Shown: positions 36,283 to 45,661 of the stretch, in pieces
Position numbering within the stretch: position 1 is the first letter of the stretch
How the letters are laid out: each line of letters opens with the position of its first letter
Source of the DNA: Vibrio maerlii
Lineage (GTDB): Bacteria > Pseudomonadota > Gammaproteobacteria > Enterobacterales > Vibrionaceae
DNA: 64,000 bases
NCBI RefSeq assembly: GCF_003415655.1
Contig: NZ_QRHC01000001.1
Location: forward strand, 62,001-126,000
Reading direction: 5' to 3'
Program-made: the position numbers and the translations under genes
The notes under the pieces: model-generated
What the model saw: only the letters and a program-made list of their open reading frames with translations
Database searches by the model: none
Told to the model about the DNA's origin: nothing

Positions 36283-38316
36283 ATGTCAGGGAATTCAATC
36301 TTCACTCGCAAACCATTAGCAGCGGCAGTGGCTGTTATTTGCTCTTCAATCACTTTCGGCGCGCACGCTGAAACCGCTCAGATGGAAACTGACGAGCAAA
36401 TGGTAGTAACAGCGACTCGTACTGAGACCTCGCTCAAGACAGCACCAGCATCAATGTCGGTGATTACTGCCGAAGATATTGAAAACAACCCTGGCATTAC
36501 ATTGGGTGACATCGTTGCAGAGGCAACCAGTGTTCAAGTGGATCTAGACAGCACACGCGCTGGCCGCCAAACGGTATCTATCCGTGGTATGGATGCAGAT
36601 TACACGCTGATTATGGTTAACGGTCGTCGTATGAGCTCTGCAAGTGCGATTATTCGTGGTAATGATTTTGACTTAGCGACAATCCCTGCTAATTCTATCG
36701 AGCGTGTTGAGATCATCCGTGGTCCTATGTCTGCACTGTACGGTTCAGACGGTATGGGTGGTACGATCAACATCATCACTAAAGCCCCAACTAACGAGTG
36801 GCAGTCAAGTCTGAGTACTGATATCGCTACCCCAAATGATGGTAACGGTGGCCAACAACACTCTGTCGGTTTCACCACCTCTGGTGCACTAATCGAAGAT
36901 GAACTATTTGCTCGTTTTTCTGTAAACCAAACAAGCCGTGATGCATGGCAGCCGTATACTGGTATCCGTAATGACAAAGGCGAAATTACTGACCGTTCTG
37001 ATATCACCGCACTCGAAGGGCGAGACACCATCAGCCTATTCGGTACGCTTTCTTGGCACGCGACAGAAAATCAAATCATCGACCTTGACCTTGGCTATAG
37101 TGACGACGAACGTGATACTGCTGCAGAATACTCAGGTGGTGTTAACGAATCCAACGCCAATGTAAAACGAAACAGCCAAGCCCTAACACATACTGGTTTT
37201 TGGGGTTGGGGTGATACACAAGTTCGTTACTCTCGCGAGAACGTGATTGACAAAAATGCAGCAGATGTAGGCAACTCTACACGCGATATTGAAGAACTAA
37301 CTCAAATCCTTGAAGCATCAGCTACCACTTACCTAGGTGATAACCACACGGTTACCTTTGGTGTAGATTACCAATTAAGCGAGTTGACCAACGAAGAAAA
37401 CATTACTGGCAGCTCAGCAGAGGCGTACCAAGGTGCACTGTTTATCCAAGACCAGTGGACAGTAACAGACAAGCTGACCGCAACATTGGGCGGTCGTCTA
37501 GATAAGCACGAGCTGTACGGTGAAGAGTTCTCACCACGTGTATATCTGGTGCACCAAACGACGGAAAACCTTGTTATCAAAGGTGGTGCGGGTAAAGCAT
37601 TTAAAGCACCCTCACTCACACAAAACCATTCAGGATACGTTGTAGCAAGCTGTAAAGGTGGCTGTGACCTTTACGGTAACGAAGACCTGAAACCAGAAAC
37701 AAGCTGGAACTACGAGCTAGCAGCTATCTACAGCCAACCGACTTGGGAAATAGAAGGTGCGCTGTTCCGAAATGAAATCGAAGATATGATCGACCGTGGT
37801 GATATCATTTGTAAAGACGGCGACGAGTACGACAGCACCGAGCCTGGCTGTGTGGTGTCTGGAACTACTGACACTTATACTGCGTACCGCACCTACGAAA
37901 ACATCGCAGAAGCAGTAGTACAAGGTGCGGAGCTCGCTGGTCGTTTCCAAATTACCGAGCAATGGAGCATCAACGGTAACTACACCTACCTAGATACAGA
38001 AGACAAATCTACTGGTGAAGAGTTGCTAGAACGCTACAAGCATTCTGGTCTGGTGAAGGTTAATTGGAATCCAACTTACGACTTGACCACTTTCGTCAGC
38101 GCTAATTACCGTGGTGAACGCAAGATTGACACCGACATCACGCAAGACGCATACACAACGTTAGACTTTGGTACGGTTTATCATGTTAATGACGATGTTA
38201 GACTCCGTGCTGGTATTTCAAACCTAACCGATGAAGCTGTATCAAGTGAACTTGAAGCCCAAGGTTACGTAATGGAGCCAAGAACTTACTACGTAGGCAT
38301 GACAGCTGACTTCTAA
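36283..38316 (+). CDS. TonB-dependent siderophore receptor (IrgA/CirA-like)
   Basis: The 677-residue outer-membrane receptor has a signal peptide (ending FGAHA), a TonB box region near EQMVVTATRTETS, a plug domain (VSIRGMDADYTLIMVNGRR, EIIRGPMSALYGSDGMGGTINIIT) and a 22-strand barrel ending in YYVGMTADF with the terminal Phe. It imports a ferric siderophore, probably a catecholate by similarity to IrgA and CirA. Fur-like sites precede it and the TonB2 energy genes follow. A loop with CKGGCDLYG and CKDGDEYDSTEPGC suggests disulfides. Confidence 0.9.
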   Translation: MSGNSIFTRKPLAAAVAVICSSITFGAHAETAQMETDEQMVVTATRTETSLKTAPASMSVITAEDIENNPGITLGDIVAEATSVQVDLDSTRAGRQTVSIRGMDADYTLIMVNGRRMSSASAIIRGNDFDLATIPANSIERVEIIRGPMSALYGSDGMGGTINIITKAPTNEWQSSLSTDIATPNDGNGGQQHSVGFTTSGALIEDELFARFSVNQTSRDAWQPYTGIRNDKGEITDRSDITALEGRDTISLFGTLSWHATENQIIDLDLGYSDDERDTAAEYSGGVNESNANVKRNSQALTHTGFWGWGDTQVRYSRENVIDKNAADVGNSTRDIEELTQILEASATTYLGDNHTVTFGVDYQLSELTNEENITGSSAEAYQGALFIQDQWTVTDKLTATLGGRLDKHELYGEEFSPRVYLVHQTTENLVIKGGAGKAFKAPSLTQNHSGYVVASCKGGCDLYGNEDLKPETSWNYELAAIYSQPTWEIEGALFRNEIEDMIDRGDIICKDGDEYDSTEPGCVVSGTTDTYTAYRTYENIAEAVVQGAELAGRFQITEQWSINGNYTYLDTEDKSTGEELLERYKHSGLVKVNWNPTYDLTTFVSANYRGERKIDTDITQDAYTTLDFGTVYHVNDDVRLRAGISNLTDEAVSSELEAQGYVMEPRTYYVGMTADF

Positions 38317-38336
38317 TTCGCTAAATTCATAAAGCC

Positions 38337-38364
38337 CCCACGCAACTTTGGTTGCGTGGGCTTT
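38337..38364 (+). terminator. Terminator of the receptor gene
   Basis: CCCACGCAAC and GTTGCGTGGG form a 10-bp stem over a TTTG loop, followed by CTTTT. Confidence 0.85.
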
Positions 38365-38429
38365 TAACGTTAAGGAACTGGGCAATATTGAGCACAACGC
38401 TAGAGCCCAAGAACACAAACTGAGAACAC

Positions 38430-39203
38430 ATGTTTAAGACACCTATCGCATTAGGTCTCCTCATTGCCCTACCTTTCAGTGCAATGGCGTCAGACCTGAC
38501 TAATGCACAGAGCGTACAGAGCAAAACGAATGCTTCCTCTGCGGCGAGCCAACAGCGCATCGATAAGAGCGCTGAACAGTCGATCAAATTTCAAGCTGAG
38601 ATTGAACAGCTTCAGCAAGAAGTGAAAAACCTGCAGGTTTATCAAGACCACTTGAATGCTTTGGTTGTCAGCCAAGAGCAAGAAGTCTCGAGCCTTGAAG
38701 GTCAAATCGACGAAATCAAGTCAACACGCCAAGGTGTGGTGCCTTTGATGTACCAAATGATCGAGGGTCTTAAGCAAAACCTAGCGCAAGATGTGCCAAT
38801 CAAACCCGAGCAGCGTGCAGAACGCATTGCCAAGCTGGATAGCATGATGACGCGAGCCGACATTGCCGATGCAGAAAAGTACCGTCGTATCCTAGAGGCG
38901 TACCAAATCGAGTTGGATTACGGCACCAAGCTTGGCCTGTACCAAGGTCAGATCACAACCCACGACAAACAGCTTGAAGTCGATATATTGCACATGGGTC
39001 GCCTATCTCTCATCGCGCGTAGTCTCAATGGCCTCAATTATTGGTCTTGGAATGCAAATCAGCGAGAGTGGCAGTCATTGGATTCATCTTTGAAAACTGA
39101 GCTAGATAAGGCATACAGCATCGCGGCGCAACAAACTGCGCCAAGCTTAGTGACGCTACCTGTTTCTCTTGTTACATCAACATCACAGCAAGAGGAACAA
39201 TAA
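38430..39203 (+). CDS. DUF3450 periplasmic coiled-coil protein of the TonB2 cluster
   Basis: The 257-residue protein has a signal peptide (MFKTPIALGLLIALPFSAMA) and a long coiled coil (about residues 25-95, EIEQLQQEVKNLQVYQDHLN). DUF3450 proteins precede TtpC in Vibrio TonB2 clusters and probably assist energy transfer to receptors. Its stop codon is one base from the ttpC start. This order makes it the first gene of a six-gene operon. Confidence 0.85.
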   Translation: MFKTPIALGLLIALPFSAMASDLTNAQSVQSKTNASSAASQQRIDKSAEQSIKFQAEIEQLQQEVKNLQVYQDHLNALVVSQEQEVSSLEGQIDEIKSTRQGVVPLMYQMIEGLKQNLAQDVPIKPEQRAERIAKLDSMMTRADIADAEKYRRILEAYQIELDYGTKLGLYQGQITTHDKQLEVDILHMGRLSLIARSLNGLNYWSWNANQREWQSLDSSLKTELDKAYSIAAQQTAPSLVTLPVSLVTSTSQQEEQ

Positions 39204-39204
39204 T

Positions 39205-40566
39205 ATGAAGCATCCTCTAATCACTTCTGCCCTTCTGGGTCTTATGCTTGCCTTCACAGGTACAGCGAACGCAGAGACGACTTTAGCTCAGAAAGCGCAA
39301 GTCGAAAATCGTGCACAGCAGAAGCACAACTCGACTCGTGAGTCTCTGTTCAACAAAACCGAGGCAGAACTCAAAGCACTGCGTACAGAATTAACCAAAC
39401 AACGCGAAACGCTTCAAAAACAAAATGATGCGCTAGCCGCGACATTTAGCCAAAACGAAGACAAGCTTGCGCGTCTAGAAGAGAAGCTACGCCTAGAGAC
39501 AGGTAGCTTAGGTGAAGTATTTGGTGTTGTTCGCCAAAACGCAAAAGAGCTTCAAGGTGAACTGGAAAGTTCGGTGACTTCTGCGGGTTCTCAATCCTAC
39601 ACAGCAATTGTTGATGACATTGTCGCGGCAACTAAACTGCCCTCTTTGCCACAGCTGACAGGCCTTTGGAATGCGTTAGATGAGCAAGTCAAAGCCACAG
39701 GGCAAGTTGATGAAACAACGATTCGCTTCATCAATGGTGACGGTGAAAGCCAACAAGTGGAAGCGATTCGTTTAGGTGCTTTTGGGCTAGTTTCAGAGCA
39801 GGGTTACCTTGCTTGGGACGGCCAAAAGCAAGAAGCACGTGCTTATGTAAAGCAGCCAGAAAAAGGCCCTACAGCTCAGTCACTGCAGCCAGTTGTTGAT
39901 AGTCAAACACTAATTACCGTTGTCGACCCATCACGAGGCATCATGTTAGAGCAACTTGCCCTAACCCCTAGCCTGATGGATCGCCTGCAAGCCGGTGGTG
40001 TCGTGGGTAAGATCATTCTCGGTCTACTTGCTATTGGTTTGATCATTGCTCTGTTCCGTGGTGTGAGCTTATTCATTGCGCGCCAAAAAATCCGCGCTCA
40101 GCTTAAGAATCCACAAACCCCTGGTAATAACCCTCTAGGTCGAATTCTAGCTGTATACGATCCATCAAAGAATCGCACGGTAGAAGCGCTTGAACTTCGT
40201 CTGCTTGAGTCGGTTGTAGATGAGCAAGCACACCTAGAACGCGGCCTATCGATGCTGAAACTCCTTGCTGCACTCGCTCCTATGTTAGGTCTGCTTGGTA
40301 CGGTAACAGGTATGATCGAGACTTTCCAAGTGATCACTCAATTTGGTAATGGTGATCCTAAAGTGATGGCTGGCGGTATCTCAATGGCCCTTGTCACAAC
40401 GGTATTGGGTTTGATTGCGGCTATGCCTTTACTACTGGCTCACAATATTTTGAGCTCTCAAGCAGAGAACATTCGCAACATTCTAGAGAAGCAAGGCATC
40501 GCTCTGGTTGCTGAGCAAGCAGAGAAAGATCTAGACGCTAACCCATCTGTCGGTAAGGCGGCGTAA
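39205..40566 (+). CDS. ttpC: TtpC, MotA/TolQ/ExbB-type component of TonB2 system
   Basis: The 453-residue inner-membrane protein has a signal peptide (GTANA), a periplasmic coiled coil (about 35-110) and a C-terminal MotA/TolQ/ExbB proton-channel domain (LLAALAPMLGLLGTVTGMIETFQ, then GGISMALVTTVLGLIAAMP). TtpC is required by the Vibrio TonB2 system. The ATG at 39205 follows AGAGGA and sits one base after the upstream stop; an in-frame start 36 nt earlier lies inside the previous gene and is less likely. Confidence 0.9.
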   Translation: MKHPLITSALLGLMLAFTGTANAETTLAQKAQVENRAQQKHNSTRESLFNKTEAELKALRTELTKQRETLQKQNDALAATFSQNEDKLARLEEKLRLETGSLGEVFGVVRQNAKELQGELESSVTSAGSQSYTAIVDDIVAATKLPSLPQLTGLWNALDEQVKATGQVDETTIRFINGDGESQQVEAIRLGAFGLVSEQGYLAWDGQKQEARAYVKQPEKGPTAQSLQPVVDSQTLITVVDPSRGIMLEQLALTPSLMDRLQAGGVVGKIILGLLAIGLIIALFRGVSLFIARQKIRAQLKNPQTPGNNPLGRILAVYDPSKNRTVEALELRLLESVVDEQAHLERGLSMLKLLAALAPMLGLLGTVTGMIETFQVITQFGNGDPKVMAGGISMALVTTVLGLIAAMPLLLAHNILSSQAENIRNILEKQGIALVAEQAEKDLDANPSVGKAA

Positions 40567-41123
40567 TGGACAGCTTGTTCTCCCTACTTCCGGTAAGCCT
40601 ATCCAGCAGTGACTGGTTGATCGCCTTGCAAAGCTTTATGCAGCAAGGCGGCCAAGTTCTGTGGTGGTTATCCGGAGTAGTGGCGCTGACTTGGTTACTG
40701 ATCATTGAACGACTCATCTATTTGTTCGTTCAATTTCCTAAGCAACGTAAAGAATGGACAGATGCATGGCATGCGCGTTCGGACCAGAACTCATGGTATG
40801 CGCTCTCTATTCGAGAAGGTTGGTTAGCTCAAGCACAACGCCATCTATTTCAGAATTTGAACTTTATTAAAGTGCTCGTTGCTATTTGTCCAATGCTTGG
40901 ACTGCTCGGTACCGTTACCGGCATGATCTCTGTCTTTGACGTAATGGAAAACCAAGGCAGCAGCAACCCTAAGCTCATGGCATCAGGCATTTCACTTGCA
41001 ACCCTACCGACAATGGCGGGAATGGTTGCTGCATTAACTGGCATGTTCTTCCATGCCCGCTTAGTGAAAGCATGCCAAGTGCGCGAAATTAAACTCGAGA
41101 AGTCGTTAAGGAGCCACCGATGA
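40566..41123 (+). CDS. exbB2: ExbB2, proton channel of the TonB2 system
   Basis: The 185-residue membrane protein has three helices and the ExbB motif AICPMLGLLGTVTGMISVFDVM followed by MASGISLATLPTMAGMVAALTGMF. With ExbD2 it uses the proton gradient to energise TonB2. It overlaps ttpC by one base and exbD2 by four. Confidence 0.92.
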   Translation: MDSLFSLLPVSLSSSDWLIALQSFMQQGGQVLWWLSGVVALTWLLIIERLIYLFVQFPKQRKEWTDAWHARSDQNSWYALSIREGWLAQAQRHLFQNLNFIKVLVAICPMLGLLGTVTGMISVFDVMENQGSSNPKLMASGISLATLPTMAGMVAALTGMFFHARLVKACQVREIKLEKSLRSHR

Positions 41124-41524
41124 GACTTGGTCGACGTCACCACAAATCTGAAGAAGCACAAGTCGATTTGACATCTATGTTGGATATCGTCTTCATCATG
41201 CTGATCTTCTTCATTGTTACTAGCTCATTTGTTCGTGAATCTGGGGTAGAAGTAAACCGCCCTCAGGCCTCAAATGTGGTCAGTCAAAAGGATGCGGGCA
41301 TCTTCATCGCTGTGACTTCTTCAAACGATATCTACATCGATAAACGTATGGTTGATGTAGAGCGTGTTCAGGCAACCCTAGAACATTTACTACTGGATAA
41401 GCCTGATGCTTCGTTAGTCATTCAAGCAGACGAGCACTCATACAACGGTACCGTTGTAAAAGTGATGGACGCAGCCAAGGGTGCTGGTGTGAAAAGCATC
41501 GCTTTAGCAGCGGAGAAGAAGTAG
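41120..41524 (+). CDS. exbD2: ExbD2, proton channel of the TonB2 system
   Basis: The 134-residue protein has one N-terminal helix with the key aspartate in VDLTSMLDIVFIMLIFFIVT and a periplasmic domain. It partners ExbB2. Its start overlaps exbB2 (ATGA) and its stop shares a base with the tonB2 GTG start. Confidence 0.93.
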   Translation: MRLGRRHHKSEEAQVDLTSMLDIVFIMLIFFIVTSSFVRESGVEVNRPQASNVVSQKDAGIFIAVTSSNDIYIDKRMVDVERVQATLEHLLLDKPDASLVIQADEHSYNGTVVKVMDAAKGAGVKSIALAAEKK

Positions 41525-42141
41525 TGGTTCGACTATTACTTGCCACTCCATTAGCCCTAGCGAGCGCCTTTGCACTGTTTAGCTTCATGGCTTGGATGGT
41601 TGATACCAGCCACCGCAGAGCTCCTGAGCCGAGCGAGGCTCTGAGCTTTAACATGGTCATGGCTGAAAACGAACAGGAAGTGCAACGTCGTAAGCGCAGT
41701 GTTCCAGAGCAACCCAAAGCGCCAGAAGTGCCTGAGCAAATGCCGACTTCTCAAGTTGATACCCAGCAGACTCAGCTAGCACCTATGGCTCAGCCTGCTT
41801 TGGGCCTAAATACAGCGGTGGAAGGCTTGGCGATTAGCGCCCCTAAGTTTGGAGATTTTGGTGTTAACCAACAAGTGTTGCCACTTTATCGCGTCGAACC
41901 TCGCTACCCGCAACGAGCATTAAAGCGTGGTTTGGAAGGATACGTGATCATGAAGTTCACGATCGACTCCACGGGTAAACCGGTCGACATTGAAGTGGTG
42001 GAATCTAACCCAAGTCGAGTGTTTGACCGCGAAGCAAAGCGTGCGCTTACCAAATGGAAATATCAACCGAAAACCGAGGGCGGCCAAGCCGTACCACAAT
42101 ACGGTCAGTCGGTTAAATTAGAGTTTAAGTTGGCGAAATGA
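41524..42141 (+). CDS. tonB2: TonB2 energy transducer
   Basis: The 205-residue protein has one N-terminal anchor helix (LLATPLALASAFALFSFMAW), a fairly short proline-containing linker, and a C-terminal TonB domain with RVEPRYPQRALKRGLEGYVIMKF and TKWKYQPKTEGGQ. It links the proton motor to outer-membrane receptors such as the one encoded upstream. It starts with GTG overlapping the exbD2 stop. Confidence 0.92.
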   Translation: MVRLLLATPLALASAFALFSFMAWMVDTSHRRAPEPSEALSFNMVMAENEQEVQRRKRSVPEQPKAPEVPEQMPTSQVDTQQTQLAPMAQPALGLNTAVEGLAISAPKFGDFGVNQQVLPLYRVEPRYPQRALKRGLEGYVIMKFTIDSTGKPVDIEVVESNPSRVFDREAKRALTKWKYQPKTEGGQAVPQYGQSVKLEFKLAK

Positions 42142-43292
42142 TCAGATTATGGCTAGCTCTGAGTTTACTTGTCGCATCAGCAAATAGCATTGCGGAGCAA
42201 CTCAGCCAATACACTGCTGTACGTGTACAAAAAGCGAACGAGCTTGCACAAAACGAGCAATTGAGTGAAGCGATAACCAAACTCAAGGAAATCGATACCA
42301 GTCGCGCTTACGACCAAGCATTTGTGGCTCGTATGCTGGGTGTGTTTTATTGGCAAAATGGCCAAACCACCCTTGCCATACCTCAGCTTAACAATGCAGT
42401 AGAGAGTGGTTTACTGCGCGATGAGAACGCATGGATCACCGAGCGTATGCTTGCGGATCTTTACCTCACCGATCAGCAGTTCAAAAACTCACTAAAACAC
42501 TATTACGCGCTACTGAAAAACATTCCAGAAAACCAGAACGGTGACGATATCTGGTTCCGTATTGCACAAGCGCACTATCAAGTCGAAGAGTGGAAAAGCG
42601 TAATTCCTGCAACCGATAAATACCTGACAACCAAGCCAGAAGAGCCTAAGCAGCCGCTATCTCTGAAGCTTGGAGCGCAGCTACAGTTGAAGCAATGGAA
42701 AGGCGCAATCAGCACCCTTAAGCGTCTGATTGATATCGAACCTCAAAACGTTGAGTTTTGGCGTCAATTAGTCGGTTTACACATGCAACTCAACCAGCAT
42801 CGTTCTGCACTCGATACGCTGGCTTTAGCCAAACTCCAAGGGTTAGAACTGAGCCAGAACGACAGACGCCTGCTGGCTCAACTGTATGCAAAGCGGGGGA
42901 TCCCTGAACGAGCAGCGCTAGAGATCAGTGAGTTGGAAGAGGCAGCCTCAGACGTTGACCTACTTGTCGAACAAGCCCGCTACTGGCAGATGGCTAAAGA
43001 GTGGCAAAACTCAATCGACATCTGGCAAAAAGCCGCAGCCATCGATGCAAAGTACCATTGGGAAACCGCACAGTTGTTGCTCCAGCAAGGTCAATATCAG
43101 CAGGCCTTGACTACACTGAATAAAGTGAAAGGCAGAAAAGAGCAGGTTGCACTGGCCAAGACACGTGCACACTACAAACTTGGTGATCTTGAAAAGGCAG
43201 TGGTTCAAGCGAAAGCAGCCAATGACATCAAGCCATCAAAACAAGCTGAAAGTTGGGTCAAATACCTAAACCAACTTCGTCAGCAATCATAA
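42138..43292 (+). CDS. TPR-repeat periplasmic protein of the TonB2 operon
   Basis: The 384-residue protein has a signal peptide (MIRLWLALSLLVASANSIA) and is built of repeated helix pairs of the TPR type (for example ALDTLALAKLQGLELSQNDR and AITKLKEIDTSRAYDQAF). It is the last gene of the operon, overlapping tonB2 by 4 nt. TPR proteins occur at this position in Vibrio TonB2 clusters; it may act as a scaffold, but the role is not established from sequence. Confidence 0.85.
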   Translation: MIRLWLALSLLVASANSIAEQLSQYTAVRVQKANELAQNEQLSEAITKLKEIDTSRAYDQAFVARMLGVFYWQNGQTTLAIPQLNNAVESGLLRDENAWITERMLADLYLTDQQFKNSLKHYYALLKNIPENQNGDDIWFRIAQAHYQVEEWKSVIPATDKYLTTKPEEPKQPLSLKLGAQLQLKQWKGAISTLKRLIDIEPQNVEFWRQLVGLHMQLNQHRSALDTLALAKLQGLELSQNDRRLLAQLYAKRGIPERAALEISELEEAASDVDLLVEQARYWQMAKEWQNSIDIWQKAAAIDAKYHWETAQLLLQQGQYQQALTTLNKVKGRKEQVALAKTRAHYKLGDLEKAVVQAKAANDIKPSKQAESWVKYLNQLRQQS

Positions 43293-43372
43293 CTGTACAT
43301 CAGTAACAGCGCGTCAATAGCGCACATAAATCAATAACGTAAGCTAACTCAGTAACGCAAGCTAATTAGAAA

Positions 43373-44185
43373 ATGAAGGACGTTATGCAAAAAGATATGC
43401 AGAAGAAAAAGAAGAAGCCCTCACCAAAACTGATGACCGTCGCTTCGACACAACAGATTACTCCAAACATGCAGCGCATCACGCTACAAGGCGAAGCTCT
43501 GGCTAACTTCCCACAGGACTGTGAAGGTAGCTACATCAAGCTAATCTTCAATGCTGAGGGTGGCACGGACATCGATTTCGCTAACATGGGTGAAGGACAA
43601 CGCCCGTCTATGCGCACTTACACCATTCGTCGTATTTCACATGAAAATCAAACGATTGAAGTTGATTTTGTTCGTCATATTACCCACGACCTGCAATGTG
43701 GTTTTGCTGGTCGCTGGGCAATGAATGCACAAGTTGGTGACCAGATCTTCATCGCAGGTCCAGGTGCTATCCAAGACTTGAATACCGATGTTGATTGGTT
43801 CTTCATGGCAGCAGACATGACCGCCCTACCCGCTCTTTCGGCAAAAGCGCGTCTATTGCCAGCCGATACAAAAGGCTATGCAGTGATTAAGGTGCTTGAG
43901 CAAACTGATGTTCAACCACTTGAAGTGCCAGAAAACCTAGAGGTCATTTGGGTAACGGAAGAATCTTTAGAAGATAAAGTGCGTGAGCTTGATTGGCTAG
44001 ACGGTGAAGTCTCGGTTTGGGTTGCGTGTGAATTCGACTCAATGCGCGCACTGCGCACTTATTTCCGCAACGAGAAAGAAGTCGACCGCGAAAACATCTA
44101 CATCAGCAGCTACTGGAAACAAGGCGTATCAGAAGACGGTCATAAGACAATCAAACAGCAAGATGCGCAGGAGTATGGTGAGTAG
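43373..44185 (+). CDS. viuB: Siderophore-interacting ferric reductase, ViuB-like
   Basis: The 270-residue cytosolic flavoprotein should release iron from imported siderophores by reduction. It has the FAD motif SMRTYTIRRI and the SIP-family end IYISSYWKQGVSEDG. Several in-frame ATGs lie close together; 43385 has AAGGA 4 nt upstream and may be the true start. The gene follows the TonB2 operon by 80 bp and completes the iron island (receptor, energy, importer, reductase). Confidence 0.85.
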   Translation: MKDVMQKDMQKKKKKPSPKLMTVASTQQITPNMQRITLQGEALANFPQDCEGSYIKLIFNAEGGTDIDFANMGEGQRPSMRTYTIRRISHENQTIEVDFVRHITHDLQCGFAGRWAMNAQVGDQIFIAGPGAIQDLNTDVDWFFMAADMTALPALSAKARLLPADTKGYAVIKVLEQTDVQPLEVPENLEVIWVTEESLEDKVRELDWLDGEVSVWVACEFDSMRALRTYFRNEKEVDRENIYISSYWKQGVSEDGHKTIKQQDAQEYGE

Positions 44186-44192
44186 AAATGAG

Positions 44193-44234
44193 TCGCTAGT
44201 TTATAGTTCCTAGATTACAGGTCCTAGTTCCTAG
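44193..44234 (-). repeat. Degenerate 7-bp CTAGGAA repeat array 1
   Basis: Six contiguous heptads on the minus strand: CTAGGAA, CTAGGAC, CTGTAAT, CTAGGAA, CTATAAA, CTAGCGA. It begins 8 bp after the viuB stop. CTAG is usually scarce in gamma-proteobacterial DNA. Confidence 0.75.
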
Positions 44235-44249
44235 ACAGTACTGACTTTA

Positions 44250-44320
44250 CTTGGGGTCAGAGTTTCAGTTAGTTCATCATTATTCAATGCAGATGAACCT
44301 ACGTGGACTCTGACCCCGAG
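44250..44320. repeat. 71-bp inverted-repeat element with GGGGTCAGAGT ends
   Basis: A 14-nt left end (CTTGGGGTCAGAGT) pairs with the right end ACTCTGACCCCGAG, with one G-U pair, around a 43-nt AT-rich centre. The GGGGTCAGAGT end resembles sequence flanking REP-associated tyrosine transposases in other marine gamma-proteobacteria, so a REPIN- or MITE-like element is likely. No transposase is encoded here. Confidence 0.65.
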
Positions 44321-44384
44321 CTTTAGAACTCATTTTATCTTCACAATCTATAATCCATAGAGCGAAGCTCGTCCCGCAACCTAC

Positions 44385-45548
44385 TTATCTCTCTATCTTC
44401 GGCGAATAAATCGAGTACGCCGTCACCTGCCCTGCGACAATGGCCGAGAACATAAACAGCGCCGAGAGCCCAATACTCGGGATTGGCAAAACAGATTGCT
44501 CAAACACCGACTGACTCGCGCTCACCAATACACGGCTACCCGGTACCAGAATAATGATCCCCTGAACAATGTAGATGGAACCCGTCAGGTTCATCTTCTT
44601 CGCCAGCCAAGTACCGTAAAGGGTAATCAATACGGTGGTAATCCACGTACCTACAACCCAACCACTGTCAAAGCCGAGATAGAATGGGCCCCACATGCCG
44701 AGTACGGCAACGGGAAGTCCAAGCAGAATATCTAACGGGCGCGCATTAAACATCACGCCGATACTCACCGAAATCAATGGCAGACCGAGTACATGTAGCC
44801 AATCAGGAACTTGGTTGGTATAAGATAGCGACTCTGCTTGCCCCCAAATTGCTTCACCGATATTGAGCCCCATGACAATACCAACAAACAGCTTTATTAA
44901 GGTCAAAAAGCTCTGCCCCAATAAACTGGTTCCAGACACCAAATCATTGAACGCAAGACACTCTAATGAGTTAGCAATGGATAACCCAGGAACAAAGAGA
45001 ACGATAGAGGCAATACACAGCGCCCAAACCGGTACTGGCACCCCTGTACTGCTGATCAGTGCAACACCAATACCTGTCAGTAGCGCTGCAAGAAAGTCTG
45101 CGGCAATCGCACGACGTGAATGAAGTAGCTCTTGGCACATAAACACCATCAAGCCAAGCAGGACCGAACAACCAATCGCTTCTAACGTGCTACCCACCAG
45201 CATCAAATAAGCCGGTGGAATGCCCATATTGGCAAGCGCAAACACCCACTTAGGATAGCGAATCGGCTCTGGGATAGGCTCACTGCTTGGTTGATTGATA
45301 CGAATAATCGTATTGGCAAGCAAGCTGAGGTTAATAGATGCAGGCTGTAAACGCTTCATCACAACCGCATTATTATCGTCAGGAAATTGATAATTGATCG
45401 TCGTTGGTGTCGCTTGGATCATCACATCCACACCATGCTTTTTTGCATAATGTTGCGTGTATTTTTCTACTTTATATGGAGCACATCCACTGCGGTGAAG
45501 GGTGTCACCGATCTCGACGATTTTATTAATTCTAAACTGGCTTGGCAT
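44385..45548 (-). CDS. ThrE-type threonine/serine exporter family protein
   Basis: The 387-residue membrane protein combines the DUF1212 and DUF3815 halves of the ThrE family. An N-terminal soluble part (GDTLHRSGCAPYKVE, then VMIQATPTTINYQF) is followed by about ten helices. Export of threonine or serine is the family role. The ATG at 45548 (MPSQFRINKIVEIG) is preferred over a TTG 42 nt upstream. It is transcribed toward the repeat elements beside viuB. Confidence 0.83.
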   Translation of the reverse strand: MPSQFRINKIVEIGDTLHRSGCAPYKVEKYTQHYAKKHGVDVMIQATPTTINYQFPDDNNAVVMKRLQPASINLSLLANTIIRINQPSSEPIPEPIRYPKWVFALANMGIPPAYLMLVGSTLEAIGCSVLLGLMVFMCQELLHSRRAIAADFLAALLTGIGVALISSTGVPVPVWALCIASIVLFVPGLSIANSLECLAFNDLVSGTSLLGQSFLTLIKLFVGIVMGLNIGEAIWGQAESLSYTNQVPDWLHVLGLPLISVSIGVMFNARPLDILLGLPVAVLGMWGPFYLGFDSGWVVGTWITTVLITLYGTWLAKKMNLTGSIYIVQGIIILVPGSRVLVSASQSVFEQSVLPIPSIGLSALFMFSAIVAGQVTAYSIYSPKIER

Positions 45549-45661
45549 AGCATTCTGGAAGCAGGATATTTTGTGCGGCAAAGGTATCAAACGTTTGCGT
45601 CAAAAACGAGGGAAAATTGGACAAATACCCCTAATTATCCGCCCGTAAAATATTCAATTAA

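Noticed and set aside
43335..43372. 18-bp direct repeat (TAACGTAAGCTAA and TAACGCAAGCTAA) before viuB
   Set aside because: Only two imperfect copies; could be chance.
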